Below, piece after piece: positions 1-10,314 of a stretch of 64,000 bases of DNA (positions within the stretch are counted from its first letter, which is position 1; every line of letters begins with the position of its first letter). The translations under genes were made by a program, and so were the position numbers. A model generated the notes under the pieces. It worked only from the letters and a program-made list of their open reading frames with translations. It did no database searches and was not told the DNA's origin. Location: positions 620,001-684,000 of the forward strand of contig CAJFCV020000004.1 in the NCBI GenBank assembly GCA_904066235.2, given 5' to 3'. The stretch comes from Bursaphelenchus xylophilus. Taxonomy: Eukaryota; Nematoda; Chromadorea; Rhabditida; Aphelenchoididae.

Positions 1-224
1 CACAACTAAAAGCCGGAAATTATTGCAGTCGTTTTCCTGCCGAACTCACGTACTGAAACCGGAAATCAGGGAGATCACGAAAATTGGCAGAATTTTCTTG
101 GCATTTCGTTTAAAACGAGAATTTCTATAGACCGAACAAGAAGAACGACGGTGTTGTCTCGCCATACTTCGAGTAATGTAGGTTTTATACTGTTTTTAAA
201 AAAAAATTTAACTGTTTTGCGTAG

Positions 225-470
225 AAAAATATAATTTTTCGACCTAAAAGCAGGCGGTAGACGTCAGATTTGACGTAGTTTGCCTTGTGCAATATAATTT
301 TTCAACCGAAAATCGCAAAAAACGGGTCCTAGACATCAAAGTTAACCTAGTTTGGTTAGTACAATGTAATTTTTCAACCGATAATCACAAAAAACGGGCC
401 CTAGACATCAAATTTGACATAGTTTACCTAGTACAATATAATTTTTCAATCAAAAAAGCAGGTGTTTAAG
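225..470. repeat. Tandem repeat, about 70 bp unit, three to four copies
   Basis: Degenerate units carry the phrase AATATAATTTTTCAACCGA followed by a C/G-rich patch ending in GACATCAAA. Successive copies sit near 228, 290, 360 and 430. The CTAG...AATATAA core resembles the short intronic motif described under findings. No gene is visible. Confidence 0.7.
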
Positions 471-1302
471 TCAAATTTTACCGAGATTGCGTTGCTAGGA
501 TAAGAAAAATCTAAACAGGCGATCGTGCAAAAAAATTTAGCTTCATTGAGCACAAATTCGTCCCTTGGTCCCCCCTTACCACTTTTTTTACACCCCCTCG
601 ACGAAAAATTAAAATTTGTCCAATTCAGTTTTTTCGACAAACCAAAACCTTAAAACTCAGTCCGTTCCTTGGACAAATCACAAAAATCCATGGAAATGTG
701 GTCGTGCAAACTGAATTTGCAGATTTTAGTCCAACGCGTGGACATAGGTTGGCGAAGGCTCGCCCAAATGGACTTTATTTGGCGATTTCAGTCCAAAGTG
801 GCACTTTGGACTGAATTTTGCACTTTTTGCTGGATTCATTTTTGAAATTTATAAAGCCCGATCCATATATAAGTCGTTATATGTCTTTATAAGTCAATTT
901 GGGTCCGCTGTGCGTGCATTGCAGGATGAGCCAAGTTTTTCTCCTTGGATGGTCAACTCTTCCTCTCAAAATTCTAATTCCTTTTTGTCAAGATTGATAT
1001 AAATTTCTTTATAAAGTTGTTGTAATCTACATACATCGACAGGGCAATAACTGCAAAAGTAAGTTCAATTAACCCTCTTTCTAAGTATGCAATCATTTTT
1101 TGCATTACATAAGTATATCCTTGCACGTTTAGACATTGTAGTAGGGTATAAATTTGAGTAAATGCTCTTTGTTTTTGCGATTTAATGAACGAAATTACAG
1201 CTGATTCGATTTTTGGATATTACACTAGGTTCTCCGCCATTTTAGGTCAAATTCATGGAATCTTGGCTTGCAGGTACGATTAAATGGTCTTTTATAGCTG
1301 CC

Positions 1303-1772
1303 ATGTCGAGACGGTCGAACCGTTACAACCAGAACGTTCAAAATTTGGTTAAAGGTGGTTGTTTAACCCTCAAGAAGAAAGGTGAAAGGATCAAAAAGCC
1401 TCGTCGAAAGGTTGCCGAGAAGCCGGTTAGTACCCGGACTCCAGTCGACCTCAAAACAAGAATGGAAATAGCTAGAAAGAATAGACAAATTCAGATTCAG
1501 AAAAAGGCCATAAAAAGGGAAAGACAACGTCGCGCTATGCTATCGAGATGGTCTGAGATAAAGGCGCAGAACTTGAAAAGAAACATCGATTTACTGCAGC
1601 AGGTACTTTACGATATCGTATTTTAAAACATGCTATAATTCAGGCTTTAAGAGATTCAGACAAGCTTCACCAAGAATTGGAGCAAAAGTCAAAAGAAAAG
1701 GATTCTGGGATTAACAGAGTGATTTCAAGGTTAAATGCATTAATCGACATAAAATCCGAAAGTAGTGAATAA
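1303..1772 (+). CDS. Small basic coiled-coil protein of unknown function (2 exons)
   Basis: Exons 1303-1602 and 1644-1772 join in phase 0 across a 41 bp GT..AG intron and give 142 residues. The start was chosen because TTTTATAG, a plausible trans-splice acceptor, lies five bases before this ATG; an in-frame ATG at 1255 precedes that acceptor. The N-terminal 60 residues are rich in Lys and Arg. From about residue 60 to the end the sequence is charged, almost free of Pro and Gly, and looks like a long alpha helix or coiled coil (KRERQRRAMLSRW, then LRDSDKLHQELEQK). There is no signal peptide or membrane segment. I do not recognise the family. Size and composition would fit a nucleic-acid-associated or kinetochore/chromatin adaptor, but that is a guess. 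The uninterrupted frame across a clean short intron supports a real gene. Confidence 0.6.
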
Positions 1773-1820
1773 GTAGTCAGCTTGTGCCATTCGTTTTCAG
1801 AGCCATTGAAATGCTGCGTT

Positions 1821-2349
1821 CTCATTTTAATAGCGTTGGAAAAACTTGGTCATTGTGGATAGAGTATGTAGGATTTTGAGGGCATATATCGTGGAAGAGA
1901 TAGCTGATGAAATGCCAATTACTTTGACGTAAGACAGAATGCAAAAGGGTTCTAACTTTCCAAGTTATGAGCAATTTGATTTCAAGAGTAGCTGTTGACA
2001 TGGATAATATTGGAAAGTCTAAAAAATCGCAATATGATGGTGTTTTTGATTTAGAATGACTAAAATCAAAACTAACCTATTTGTAAAGAACCGTTCTTGG
2101 ATTAGAAGTCATGTCTAAATCAAAAATACCATCATATTGCAATTTTTTAGGCCTTCCAATATTATCCATGTCAAGAGCTACTCTTGAAATTAAATTGCTC
2201 TTAACTTGGAAAGTCAGACCCCTCTTGCTGTCAATTTTACGTCAAAGTAATTGGCATTTCATCAGCTATCTTTTCCACGATATATGCCCTCAAAATCCTA
2301 CATACTGTATCCACAATGACCAAGTTTTTCCAACGCTATCAAAACGATG
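1821..2349. mobile_element. Foldback (long inverted-repeat) element
   Basis: Left arm 1821-2060 and right arm 2108-2349 are inverted copies with scattered mismatches, separated by a loop of about 50 bp. Shared words include ATCGTGGAA, GCCAATTACTTTGACGTAA and ATGGATAATATTGGAA. There is no coding capacity. It resembles a non-autonomous foldback or MITE-type element. Confidence 0.75.
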
Positions 2350-2727
2350 ACTATATGATTTTCAATGAAAAATTTTATGTTAATGGTATTGTTGAAATAA
2401 ATTGAACTGCTATCTTGCAAAGTCAGTGTCATTAGCTGTTGCTTGAGCCTCCGAAAAAAGTTTGAAGGGAATTTTGGGCGAAGAAATGGCTTAATCAGTT
2501 ATAACGTCATGGATAATATAAATTCCCCATTTTCTCTGCTCTACCCTTTTTGAATACTGTCAGATTTATTTCCCAAGAGCGTAATAAAGCCTGTGGCATA
2601 TTATTTGAAACTTTTTATACTCCAATTCCACTTATATGAGCAGTTTTTGAGCAAATTTACCCTTGCATAGTGCAAAAATTGAGCTCTCCGATTCGTTGGA
2701 CAGAATGCGCCGAGTTTATTTACTTTA

Positions 2728-2968
2728 TCAGTGCACTTTGTCCTCGGAGACCTCGAGGGACAAGAAACAAATAAAAAAGAGGGCAATTCGAATAATTTTC
2801 CCTTCGAAAAGCCAAGTTTTTGCGTTCTTTTTCGAACCGAGCCGTTTTTCTCTCAATCCCTCCCAGTTTTTCTCAATTTCCTTGGGCGAAAACAAGTCTG
2901 GATAGCACCTGGAATCCTGTTTCATCAATTGCATAGCCTCTTTTGAGGTTTCGAAGCAATTTTGTGCC
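2728..2968 (-). CDS. Possible terminal exon of an unrecognised minus-strand gene
   Basis: A minus-strand open stretch follows a good acceptor (GAATTTTAG, reading into GCACAAAATTGC) and runs 80 codons to TGA. AATAAA lies about 8 nt after the stop. The residues look protein-like: a charged segment with two Cys (NCFETSKEAMQ and SRCYPDLFSPKE), then a hydrophobic run near the C-terminus (IIRIALFFICFLSL) that could be a tail anchor. I could not find convincing upstream exons between 2969 and 3800, so the gene is incomplete or the exon is spurious. A divergent partner of the carrier gene at 3813 is possible. Confidence 0.3.
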
Positions 2969-3812
2969 CTAAAATTCAAAATACACTAATTTTAGACCTT
3001 ATTTTAGAGAGAAACGATATTCCAAAAGGAAAAATTAGTAAAAATCCAGTGAATTTGTCTTTTTCAGACAGCCTTTGGCCTAATCTTTCTATTGAAGGAT
3101 ATTTGCCGCCTTGAATTTCGAGATTTTTTATATTTTTGCCACTTTTTGACCTTATTTTAGGTATCAACTGATATCTTTTTGATAAAAAACCCTATTTTTT
3201 CCCCCTCGAACATTGATGTGTAAATAGCAAACAGTCCCATTATTGTTTTCCAAGTTCTTCGTCTGCTTTTCTTGCACTTTTCTTCTGCAAGCTGGAAATT
3301 TTTTGGGGTCGACCTTATTTTAGGTATAATCTGATAATTTTTGATAATTTTTGTTGGAAAACGTTTGATTCTTCGTTGAGTCCTACATTTCGAGACGAAC
3401 TCTGTTTTCTCCGAGTTGTCTAGACTATGAACTTTGAGATTTTCGAGCAAATTTTTTATTATACTTGACCTTGAGGTAGCGAAAAACATTTTTATGGTGT
3501 AACAAAGATCAGAGAGACTTTGCCACTTCTCGTGTTTTGATAAGAAGATATTTTTCGACGAAACTTGGTTCAGATCAAAGTGCGATAAGCTTGTTTACCC
3601 TTCCTTCTCGTCATTTTTTTTGTTTCTCGCTGTTTAGCGACTTGAAACTTTGGACCAGAAACCGACCCCAAACCGTCGGGAATTTGTTGTAACAACTTGG
3701 TCGACCTTTCACTCCCACCCACACCGCATCTTTCCGCTCGAATTTTGATCTCATTATATTGCACTAGACACCAGGTACAATTTTTTGATTTTTTCCGGTT
3801 TTAGGGGCAAGA

Positions 3813-5072
3813 ATGGAGCGTAACGAGAATCGTGTGGGTCGCTGGTACTTTGGCGGGCTTGCTGGTGCCGGCGGGGCCATGGTTACGCATCCACTCGACT
3901 TGATCAAGGTCCATCTTCAGACCCAGCAGACGAAAATCGCGCTGCCGACGCTGGTCAAGCAGGTCTACCGTTCAGATGGAATTTCCGGCTTCTACAACGG
4001 GTTGACAGCCTCGGTGTTGAGACAGATGACATATTCGTTGAGTCGGTTTGCGGTCTACGAAGGAGTCAAGAAGCAGGTGGATGATGGAAAAGGACCCATG
4101 CCGTTTTATCAGAAGGTCGCATTGGCCGGATTCTCAGGTAAATATTTTTCTTATTTTGTCTTCTTCAATTTTAGGCGAAAAGAAGTGGTATTGACGACAA
4201 AAAAGACGATTTTTTATATTATCCATCATGGTTAATATCCGAATTTGAATATAACGCTCCGAAAAAGGCCTCAATTTGCCTGAAATTTTTCTACAGACTC
4301 AAATAAACCTCTCTTCAGGTGCCATCGGTGGATTCGTCGGTCAACCTGCAGATTTGGTCAACGTACGAATGCAGAACGACATGAAGTTACCAGCTGCCGA
4401 AAGAAGAAATTATAAGCACGCATTCGACGGGATCTATAGAATCCACACCGAAGAAGGCTTCAAAGTCCTATTTAATGGTGTGACAATGTGTGTGGCGCGA
4501 GCTGTGTTGATGACAATCGGACAATTGTCTTTTTATGATCAGGTAGGTAAAATAAGGTCAAAATTGTTGATTTTAAAAGATTTTAGGGAGGGAGATGGAT
4601 TTCTATCGGAAGATAATGGACTTTTCTTTGATTCAGATGCATTTGACTCCTAGTTTTTTGCTGATTTTATGACTAAACTTCAAATTTTGTCAAGTGTAAT
4701 ATAATTTTTTTGAAAAAATGAGATTTTCGATAAAATTTTTTCAATTTTCAGGTGAAACAAGTTCTCATGGCCAAGTTCAATGCTCCTGACACGGTCTACA
4801 CACATTTGTTCTCGTCCTTCTTGGCAGCATCGGCCGCTACAGTCCTCACTCAGCCGATGGATGTCCTCAAGACGCGAATGATGAACGCCAAGCCGGGCGA
4901 GTTCAAAGGGCCCGTGGATTGTTTCATTTTCACCGCCAAGACCGGTCCCACCGCTTTCTACAAGGGATTTGTACCAGCATTCGTTCGTCTTGCCCCTCAC
5001 ACGATCTTGATGTTGGTGTTCTTCGAGCAGCTCCGATTGCGGTTCGGATATCTGCCGGAGAAGAAGGATTAG
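3813..5072 (+). CDS. SLC25A10: Mitochondrial dicarboxylate carrier (SLC25A10 family)
   Basis: Exons 3813-4137, 4319-4542 and 4752-5072 give 289 residues, the usual size of this carrier. The three mitochondrial-carrier repeats each show the signature Pro-x-Asp-x-x-Lys/Arg: PLDLIK at residues 27-32, PADLVNVR at 118-125 and PMDVLKTR at 218-225. The second repeat has Asn where a basic residue is usual at the fifth motif position, a feature I associate with dicarboxylate carriers. Six transmembrane helices are expected. The family exchanges malate or succinate for phosphate across the inner mitochondrial membrane. GGTTTTAG just before the start (exon begins GGGCAAGAATG) looks like a trans-splice acceptor. 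Intron 2 contains a sense copy of the AATATAA motif. Assignment to the carrier superfamily is certain; the dicarboxylate subtype rests on overall resemblance. Confidence 0.93.
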
Positions 5073-5739
5073 GATAGATTAGGATATAGAGAGGTAGAAC
5101 ACATGATTTTAGCCGGTGTAAGGGGGGATTGGACTTTCTGGAAGGGAGTTTTGCCTAAATTTATATTATTTTAGGTAATATTTGGATGTTTTCCTTATTT
5201 TTCTGCAAGAAAATCAGTTGAATCTTAGGAATCGGGGTAAAATACGACAATACAACTGTTTTACAGTAAATTAAAATAGTTTTTACTACAATCTTAGACT
5301 AAATTTATATTATTTTAGATATCAAACTACTGTTTTTCCCTCCAAAAAAGTTACTTTTACCTCCAGTTAGGGGTAAAATACGGTTTTTTTAAAGTTTTTA
5401 TTCATTATGTTCTCCTTCCATAATCCCAGAACTCCCTTGCACCACTATTTTCATGTGGTTTTACCATTAGAAATTTGACTTACATTACTGCGAATTTTTC
5501 AAATTTTTACAATTTTCCAAACTTCTCATCAAATTTTATAACCGTCATTCACTTTTCATAACATTGTAGGTATTATTATAGGGTAGATTGGATTTATATT
5601 GTTACCCATTGTGCCATGTTTAACACCCCGTGATTTCAAATCATTTACAATAAATGTCATGAGATTTTTTAAGGAAATTCTGTTTAGAAGACTTGCTATA
5701 GCGTTTTTTTTTTTTGGTTTTTGACACCATTTGGAGCTT

Positions 5740-6370
5740 TTCCGAGCCTTTGAAGCCCATAGAACAGAATGCCAAAAACTGCGGGAATTTTAATTTTTGA
5801 AGGTGAAAAGATTGTCAAATCGATTTAGATGGCAAGTTCGGATAATTATAGTGGTATTCGGGTACTTCCTGAGGTATTCCCAGCCATTTTGAGATATTTC
5901 CGACCTCTAGAACAGAATGCCAAAAACTGGCGGGAATTTGAATTTTTGAAGGTGAAAAGATTGCCAAATCGATTTAGATTGCAAGTTCGGATAATTATAA
6001 TGGTATTCGGGTACTTCCTGAGGCATTCCCAGCCATTTTGAGATATTATATTTTCGAGCCCTAGAACAGAATGCCAAAAATAGCGGGAATTTTAATTTTT
6101 GAAGGTGAAAAGATTGTCAAATCGATTTAGATGACAAATTAAGGTGACTATAGTAGTATTCGGATACTTCCTGAGGTATTCCCAGCCATTTTTGAGATAT
6201 TTTCGAGCCCTAGAACAGAATGCCAAACATGGCGGGAATTTGAATTTTTGAGGTCTCAAAGCATTGTAAGTATTACTATACTAAAAATCAGAAATGTAAA
6301 TGCTATCGCCGTAAAATTTTCGCTGTTTTTTAGGCTCTTTCGGCCCTTAAAACAGAATGCCAAAAAATGC
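5740..6370. repeat. Tandem repeat, about 150 bp unit, four copies plus a remnant
   Basis: AACAGAATGCCAAAA recurs at about 5763, 5911, 6065 and 6213, each time followed by GGCGGGAATTT and then by GTCAAATCGATTTAGAT; a decayed copy lies near 6340. The core (GGCGGGAATTC next to GGCATTCTGTT on the other strand) recurs at about 8820, 39230-39660, 42435, 42570, 43235 and 44130, so this is a local expansion of a dispersed repeat. Confidence 0.85.
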
Positions 6371-7094
6371 CGCGGGGTTTCAAAACTTAAAAGTTTTTCC
6401 AGCTGGCATTGCGAGAAATGAATGCAAAATTTACTCCATCAATACAATAATATATTTCACCTATATTTTTGACATGAATAATATGAATTGCATTTGATGT
6501 CGAATGAGAAATATTGGGCAACAAAACACTGAAAACCCATTCCATTCCACGCATTAGGTCCTAATAGCTCTTATTACATTGAAAGAGCAAGTTTAATTGT
6601 TCAAATTCCGACCCGTTTTTTGTCCACGACAATTTTCGATCATCAGCTCCCTAATGGATAATATTGAGTGGTCAAAATGACTGAATCACGTCCCTTCTGA
6701 GTAATCGAACCTTCCGAAAGTCCAACTAGATCGTATGGGATCGAAATCCGAAAATTTTTGCACAATTGTTTTTATGAATAATATAATTGTTACCGTTTTT
6801 GCAAACATAACATCCATACGTCCGCAGACTGTGCACACTGTCCTTTGAACGCGAACAAAGCCGAATTGTGGCTTGTTGCCGCCGTTTGTACACAAAATTA
6901 TACCAGCCGAACGCAAAAAAGAATCCACTCATTTGGGCCCATTTGATGTAATCGACAGGTGCGCCAACAGCGAGAATGGATCGCGGATGATTTTGTTAAC
7001 CGTGTGTTGACAAACTGCCAATTGCACGGATTGTTTAAACGCCCGACCTTTTCGACGAAAAGTTTCATTTTGGACGCCCTCGAACTCCTGAACC

Positions 7095-8705
7095 ATGCTC
7101 CAAGTTTTGGCCGCGCTCTGTTGGGCTACGGTAGTGTGTGGTAAGTGCAAAAATTGGTCGCATTTTTCGTCGATATTCTCAAATACGAATGAGTGTTGAA
7201 AATAAGTCCTCTGGCAGGTCTAATGGAGTAAATTTTGATCGATTTTTTGTTGGAAATTTTCAAAAAATCCCATTTTTTGACCAAAACAAAAATGTTTCTG
7301 ATTTTGCTGAAAATTTGTGAAAATATTGCCTAAGGCATTTTAAGAGTGGTGAGAAAATTTGAGAATGGAATCTGCTAAATTTGCAGAGATTTTTATATTT
7401 TTTCCAAAAAATGGCCTTGGTCCCCCCTTATGATGATTTTTCAAAAAAAAAAAAAAAAATCAAAAAATTTTTTTTTCTGTCTGACAAGCTCATTCAATTG
7501 TCAGTTACTCCAAGTTGAACTTCGTTTTTCTAATTTTGCATAGATTTGATTTTTTTATTTTTTCCAAAAAAATTTGCCTTGGTCCCCCCTAATGATGATT
7601 TTTCAAAAAAAAAAATCAAAAAAAAATTTTTTTTCTATCAGACAAGCTGATTACAGTGTCAATTACTCCAACTTGACCTTTGTTTTTCAGCGCAAGACCT
7701 TCAACTGGTCGACAGTGATGCCGAGCCCACTTATCCAATGAACCCGAATCATGCGGATTTATTCGCGACCACTACCTATAAATACAACCCGAATCATCCG
7801 CCAAAGACTCAGCCGACCACTCCGACAACTCCTACTACACCTACAACTCCTACAACACCAACTACACCTACTACTCCAACTACTCCTACAACTCCTACAA
7901 CACCAACCACTCCAACAACCCCCGAATGTGTTGACGGCGCCCTGAATTGCGTCGATTACATTAGTCAATGCAAGAGCTCGCCAAAGGTGGCCAAGTACTG
8001 CAAGAACACCTGCGGCACTTGCTCTTCCACACCAACAGGTGGGTCATGGATAATATAGCCGGCTCTCAGCGACCGCAAAACGTGGTGGGCTGAAATTTGG
8101 CAGCAAGAATCTATTAGGATCACATATCAATTGCTGCAAATTTCAGTCTTTGATCTGCAAGGCGAGTCGAGATATTCGACGATATTTTTTTCTGCGAGAG
8201 AGTATTGCAAATGAAGAGACGGTCAGAGAAAAGTTTTTTCTCTATAGCTACTCTAATTCGCCTTGGAAAAAAATGATTTTTTGTGGAAACGTTTACCATC
8301 TATCTAAATGGCATATGAGATTTTCAGATTATGAAATTTTCAAGTTAAAAATGGCCAAAAAAATCGGGATTTTTTGAAATTTTCGGACCAAAAATCTCGG
8401 TTATTTCTGCAAACCGCGAGCTAAAAACCTTGTATATGTCTTAGAAAATGTTGCTCTCAATTTACCCCAGAGTTCGTCGAGTTCTGACAAAAAAAAATTT
8501 TTTTTGAGATACCTACTACAATATCGAAAATCGCTCGAATCATAACCAAATTCGTATCTAAAAAGCGCAAAAAAGATGTCACAATATCCTCTATGACTTC
8601 TTTGCAGCTTGTATTGACTCCGCGACCAATTGTGCGCAATTTTTGCGGAGCTGTGGCTCTCCCATGATGGTGGAACATTGCAAGGCCAGCTGCAAGTTAT
8701 GCTAA
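7095..8705 (+). CDS. Secreted protein with two ShK domains and a Thr/Pro linker
   Basis: Exons 7095-7140, 7691-8038 and 8608-8705 join in phase 1 at both junctions and give 163 residues. Exon 1 encodes a short signal peptide (MLQVLAALCWATVVC). Exon 2 starts with an acidic stretch, continues with a low-complexity Thr-Pro-Thr array of roughly 40 residues (residues about 50-90) likely to be O-glycosylated, then one ShK (six-Cys) domain beginning CVDGALNCVDYISQC. Exon 3 encodes a second, compact ShK domain beginning CIDSATNCAQFLRSC and ends right after its last Cys. ShK domains are very common in nematode secreted and cuticle-associated proteins, and this architecture does not by itself imply a toxin. 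Extracellular location is inferred from the signal peptide. The exon boundaries are convincing because every Cys of both domains is restored. Confidence 0.88.
7371..7690. repeat. Duplication of about 170 bp inside intron 1 of the ShK gene
   Basis: Two direct copies, about 7371-7540 and 7541-7690, share TTTGCA-AGA-TTT, CCTTGGTCCCCCCT, ATGATGATTTTTC with an A-run, GACAAGCT and TTACTCCAA-TTGA. The second copy ends in the functional acceptor TTTTTCAG at 7690. The first copy reads TTTTTCTAA at the equivalent place, so its acceptor is absent. Confidence 0.75.
8150..8450 (+). repeat. Copy of the dispersed AGATATTCAACGAT repeat family in intron 2 of the ShK gene
   Basis: TCTGCAAGGCGAGTCGAGATA, then GAGAGAGTATTGCAAATGA, then GACGGTCAGAGAAAA follow the same order as in the copies at 22190, 28340, 34390, 35630, 57345 and 61030. 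It is non-coding and degenerate. Confidence 0.6.
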
Positions 8706-8912
8706 TGTGCGTCGGATAAATCGTTAATTTATAAGTTATTGTATTGATGGAGTAAATTTTGCATTCATTCTCGCAATGTCAACTTGAAAAAATTTGAAGT
8801 TTTCAAAGCCCTCCGGCATTTTTTGGCATTCTGTTTTAAGGGTCGAAAGAGCCTAAAACATAGTGTAAATTTTACAACGATACTATTACATCCATGACCC
8901 CATGGATTTATA

Positions 8913-9170
8913 CAGTGAGGGACCTGATCCAGTGTCAAAAAAGTACCATTTTGCATCCGGGAGGTGTCAAAAATGTGGCAAAATGCCTCCCTCTCCAGCT
9001 AAAAAAAGCTCCGTTTTGAACTGCGCGCCCTTTTTCCTCACGAAAAGAAGGGCGTGCTTTTGAAATCAGTTTTTTTTTTCACTTGAGACTTGGAGAGGGA
9101 GGTATTTTGCCACATTTTTGATACTTCCCGGATGCAAAATGATACGTTTTTTGCCACTGGATCAAATCCC
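8913..9170. mobile_element. Palindromic MITE, TA-target type, copy 1
   Basis: Terminal sequence CAGTGAGGGACCTGATCCAG follows TA, with an inverted counterpart at the right end (CCACTGGATCAAATCCC). Subterminal words shared with the other copies are CATTTTGCATCCGGGA and TTTTTCACTTG-AGAGGGAGG. About 250-260 bp, entirely non-coding, folding into one long hairpin. The right terminus is degenerate. Four more copies lie at 9187, 9454, 32411 and 54194. Confidence 0.75.
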
Positions 9171-9186
9171 TTGATCTTTCAGTATA

Positions 9187-9433
9187 CAATGGGGGATCTG
9201 ATCCAGTGGCAAAAAAAGTACCATTTTGCATCCGGGAAGTATAAAAAATGTGGCAAAATGCTTCCCTTTCCAAGTGAAAAATCTCCGATTTCGAAAGCGC
9301 GCCCGCTCTTTTTGTGAGGGAGCCTTTCAAAACGGAGTTTTTTCACTTGGAGAGGGAGGTATTTTGCTGCATTTTTGATGCTTCCCGGATGCAAAATGGT
9401 ACGTTTTTTGCCACTGGATCAGGTCCCCCACTG
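9187..9433. mobile_element. Palindromic MITE, TA-target type, copy 2
   Basis: Same family as the element at 8913, lying head to tail with it. Left end CAATGGGGGATCTGATCCAG after TA; right end CTGGATCAGGTCCCCCACTG. About 247 bp with no open frame of note. Confidence 0.8.
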
Positions 9434-9453
9434 TGAGCAAAATAAATGCTCTA

Positions 9454-9694
9454 CAGTGAGGGACCGGATCCAATGGCAAAAAACGTCCCATTTTGCATCG
9501 CGGAAGGGACCAAAATGTCTCCAAACCCTTCCCTTCTCTAAGCTAAAAACCCCCGCTTTGAAGAGCCCGCTTGGAAGGAAAGGGGCGCGTTTTTAAAACC
9601 GGAGTTTTTTAGCTTAGAGAAGGGAAGGGTTTGGAGACATTTTGGTCCCTTCCGGGATGCAAAATGAGACGTTTTTTGCCATTGGATCAGGCTG
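9454..9694. mobile_element. Palindromic MITE, TA-target type, copy 3 (divergent)
   Basis: Begins CAGTGAGGGACCGGATCC after TA and ends near GGATCAGGCTG before TA. Internal sequence has diverged (AAGGGAAGGGTTTGGAGACA instead of the AGAGGGAGG version), so it belongs to a separate subfamily of the same hairpin element. Three neighbouring insertions downstream of the ShK gene make this a local hot spot. Confidence 0.75.
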
Positions 9695-10314
9695 TAGCAG
9701 CTATTCCAACTCCTTGCAATTCATTGATTATTCATTTTTATTAAAAATATTGACAAAATATTCGAAAAGAATAGAGATCTGCGTGAATATTAGGGGATTA
9801 AAATACGATTTACAATACTGATAAGAGACTGAACAATATCTTTTGAAGATGTGGGCTAGACCCCAAAAATCCAATTATTCTGAGGCTCTAGGAGATGCGA
9901 AATCACAAATTCGAGTATTTACATTGCTTACTTTGAGGAGGGGAGGGCTTGGGATTAAAAAAAAAAAAAAAACAAAAAAAGTAAAAAATTAAAAAAATTT
10001 TTCAATTTTAATTAAGATTTTTTCGATGGTGTATATAAATTTAGCTGCTCAGCTATGTCTTCAAGCCATATTTCAGATTTTAACACAATTTTTCTTTTTC
10101 AAACTTTCATTTTTTACCACTTCTCACCAGGGTTTTGTCTTTTTTTTCTAAAAATTTAAAAAGATTCAAAAAAAAAAATCCCTAAAAACCTCAAAATACC
10201 GCTTTGAACAAAAATTTTTTTTTGTCCACTCACATAGAACAGACCTTCTAAACTCCATAAATCACCCAAACTTCCCTACCAAAATTCAAAAACCTCGCAA
10301 AAAATCCATTTTCC
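9695..10314. other. Intergenic, no gene seen
   Basis: A+T-rich spacer between the MITE cluster and the 3' end of the CDP-diacylglycerol synthase gene, with A-runs near 9958 and 10165. I see no supported gene or RNA here. Confidence 0.6.

Noticed and set aside
6660..6930. Minus-strand frame with a hydrophobic N-terminus (MSGFFFAFGWYNFVYKRRQQ)
   Set aside because: It resembles a small membrane protein, and a donor-like GTAACA is present, but no upstream exon with a start fits and the C-terminal part is low quality. Left as unsupported.
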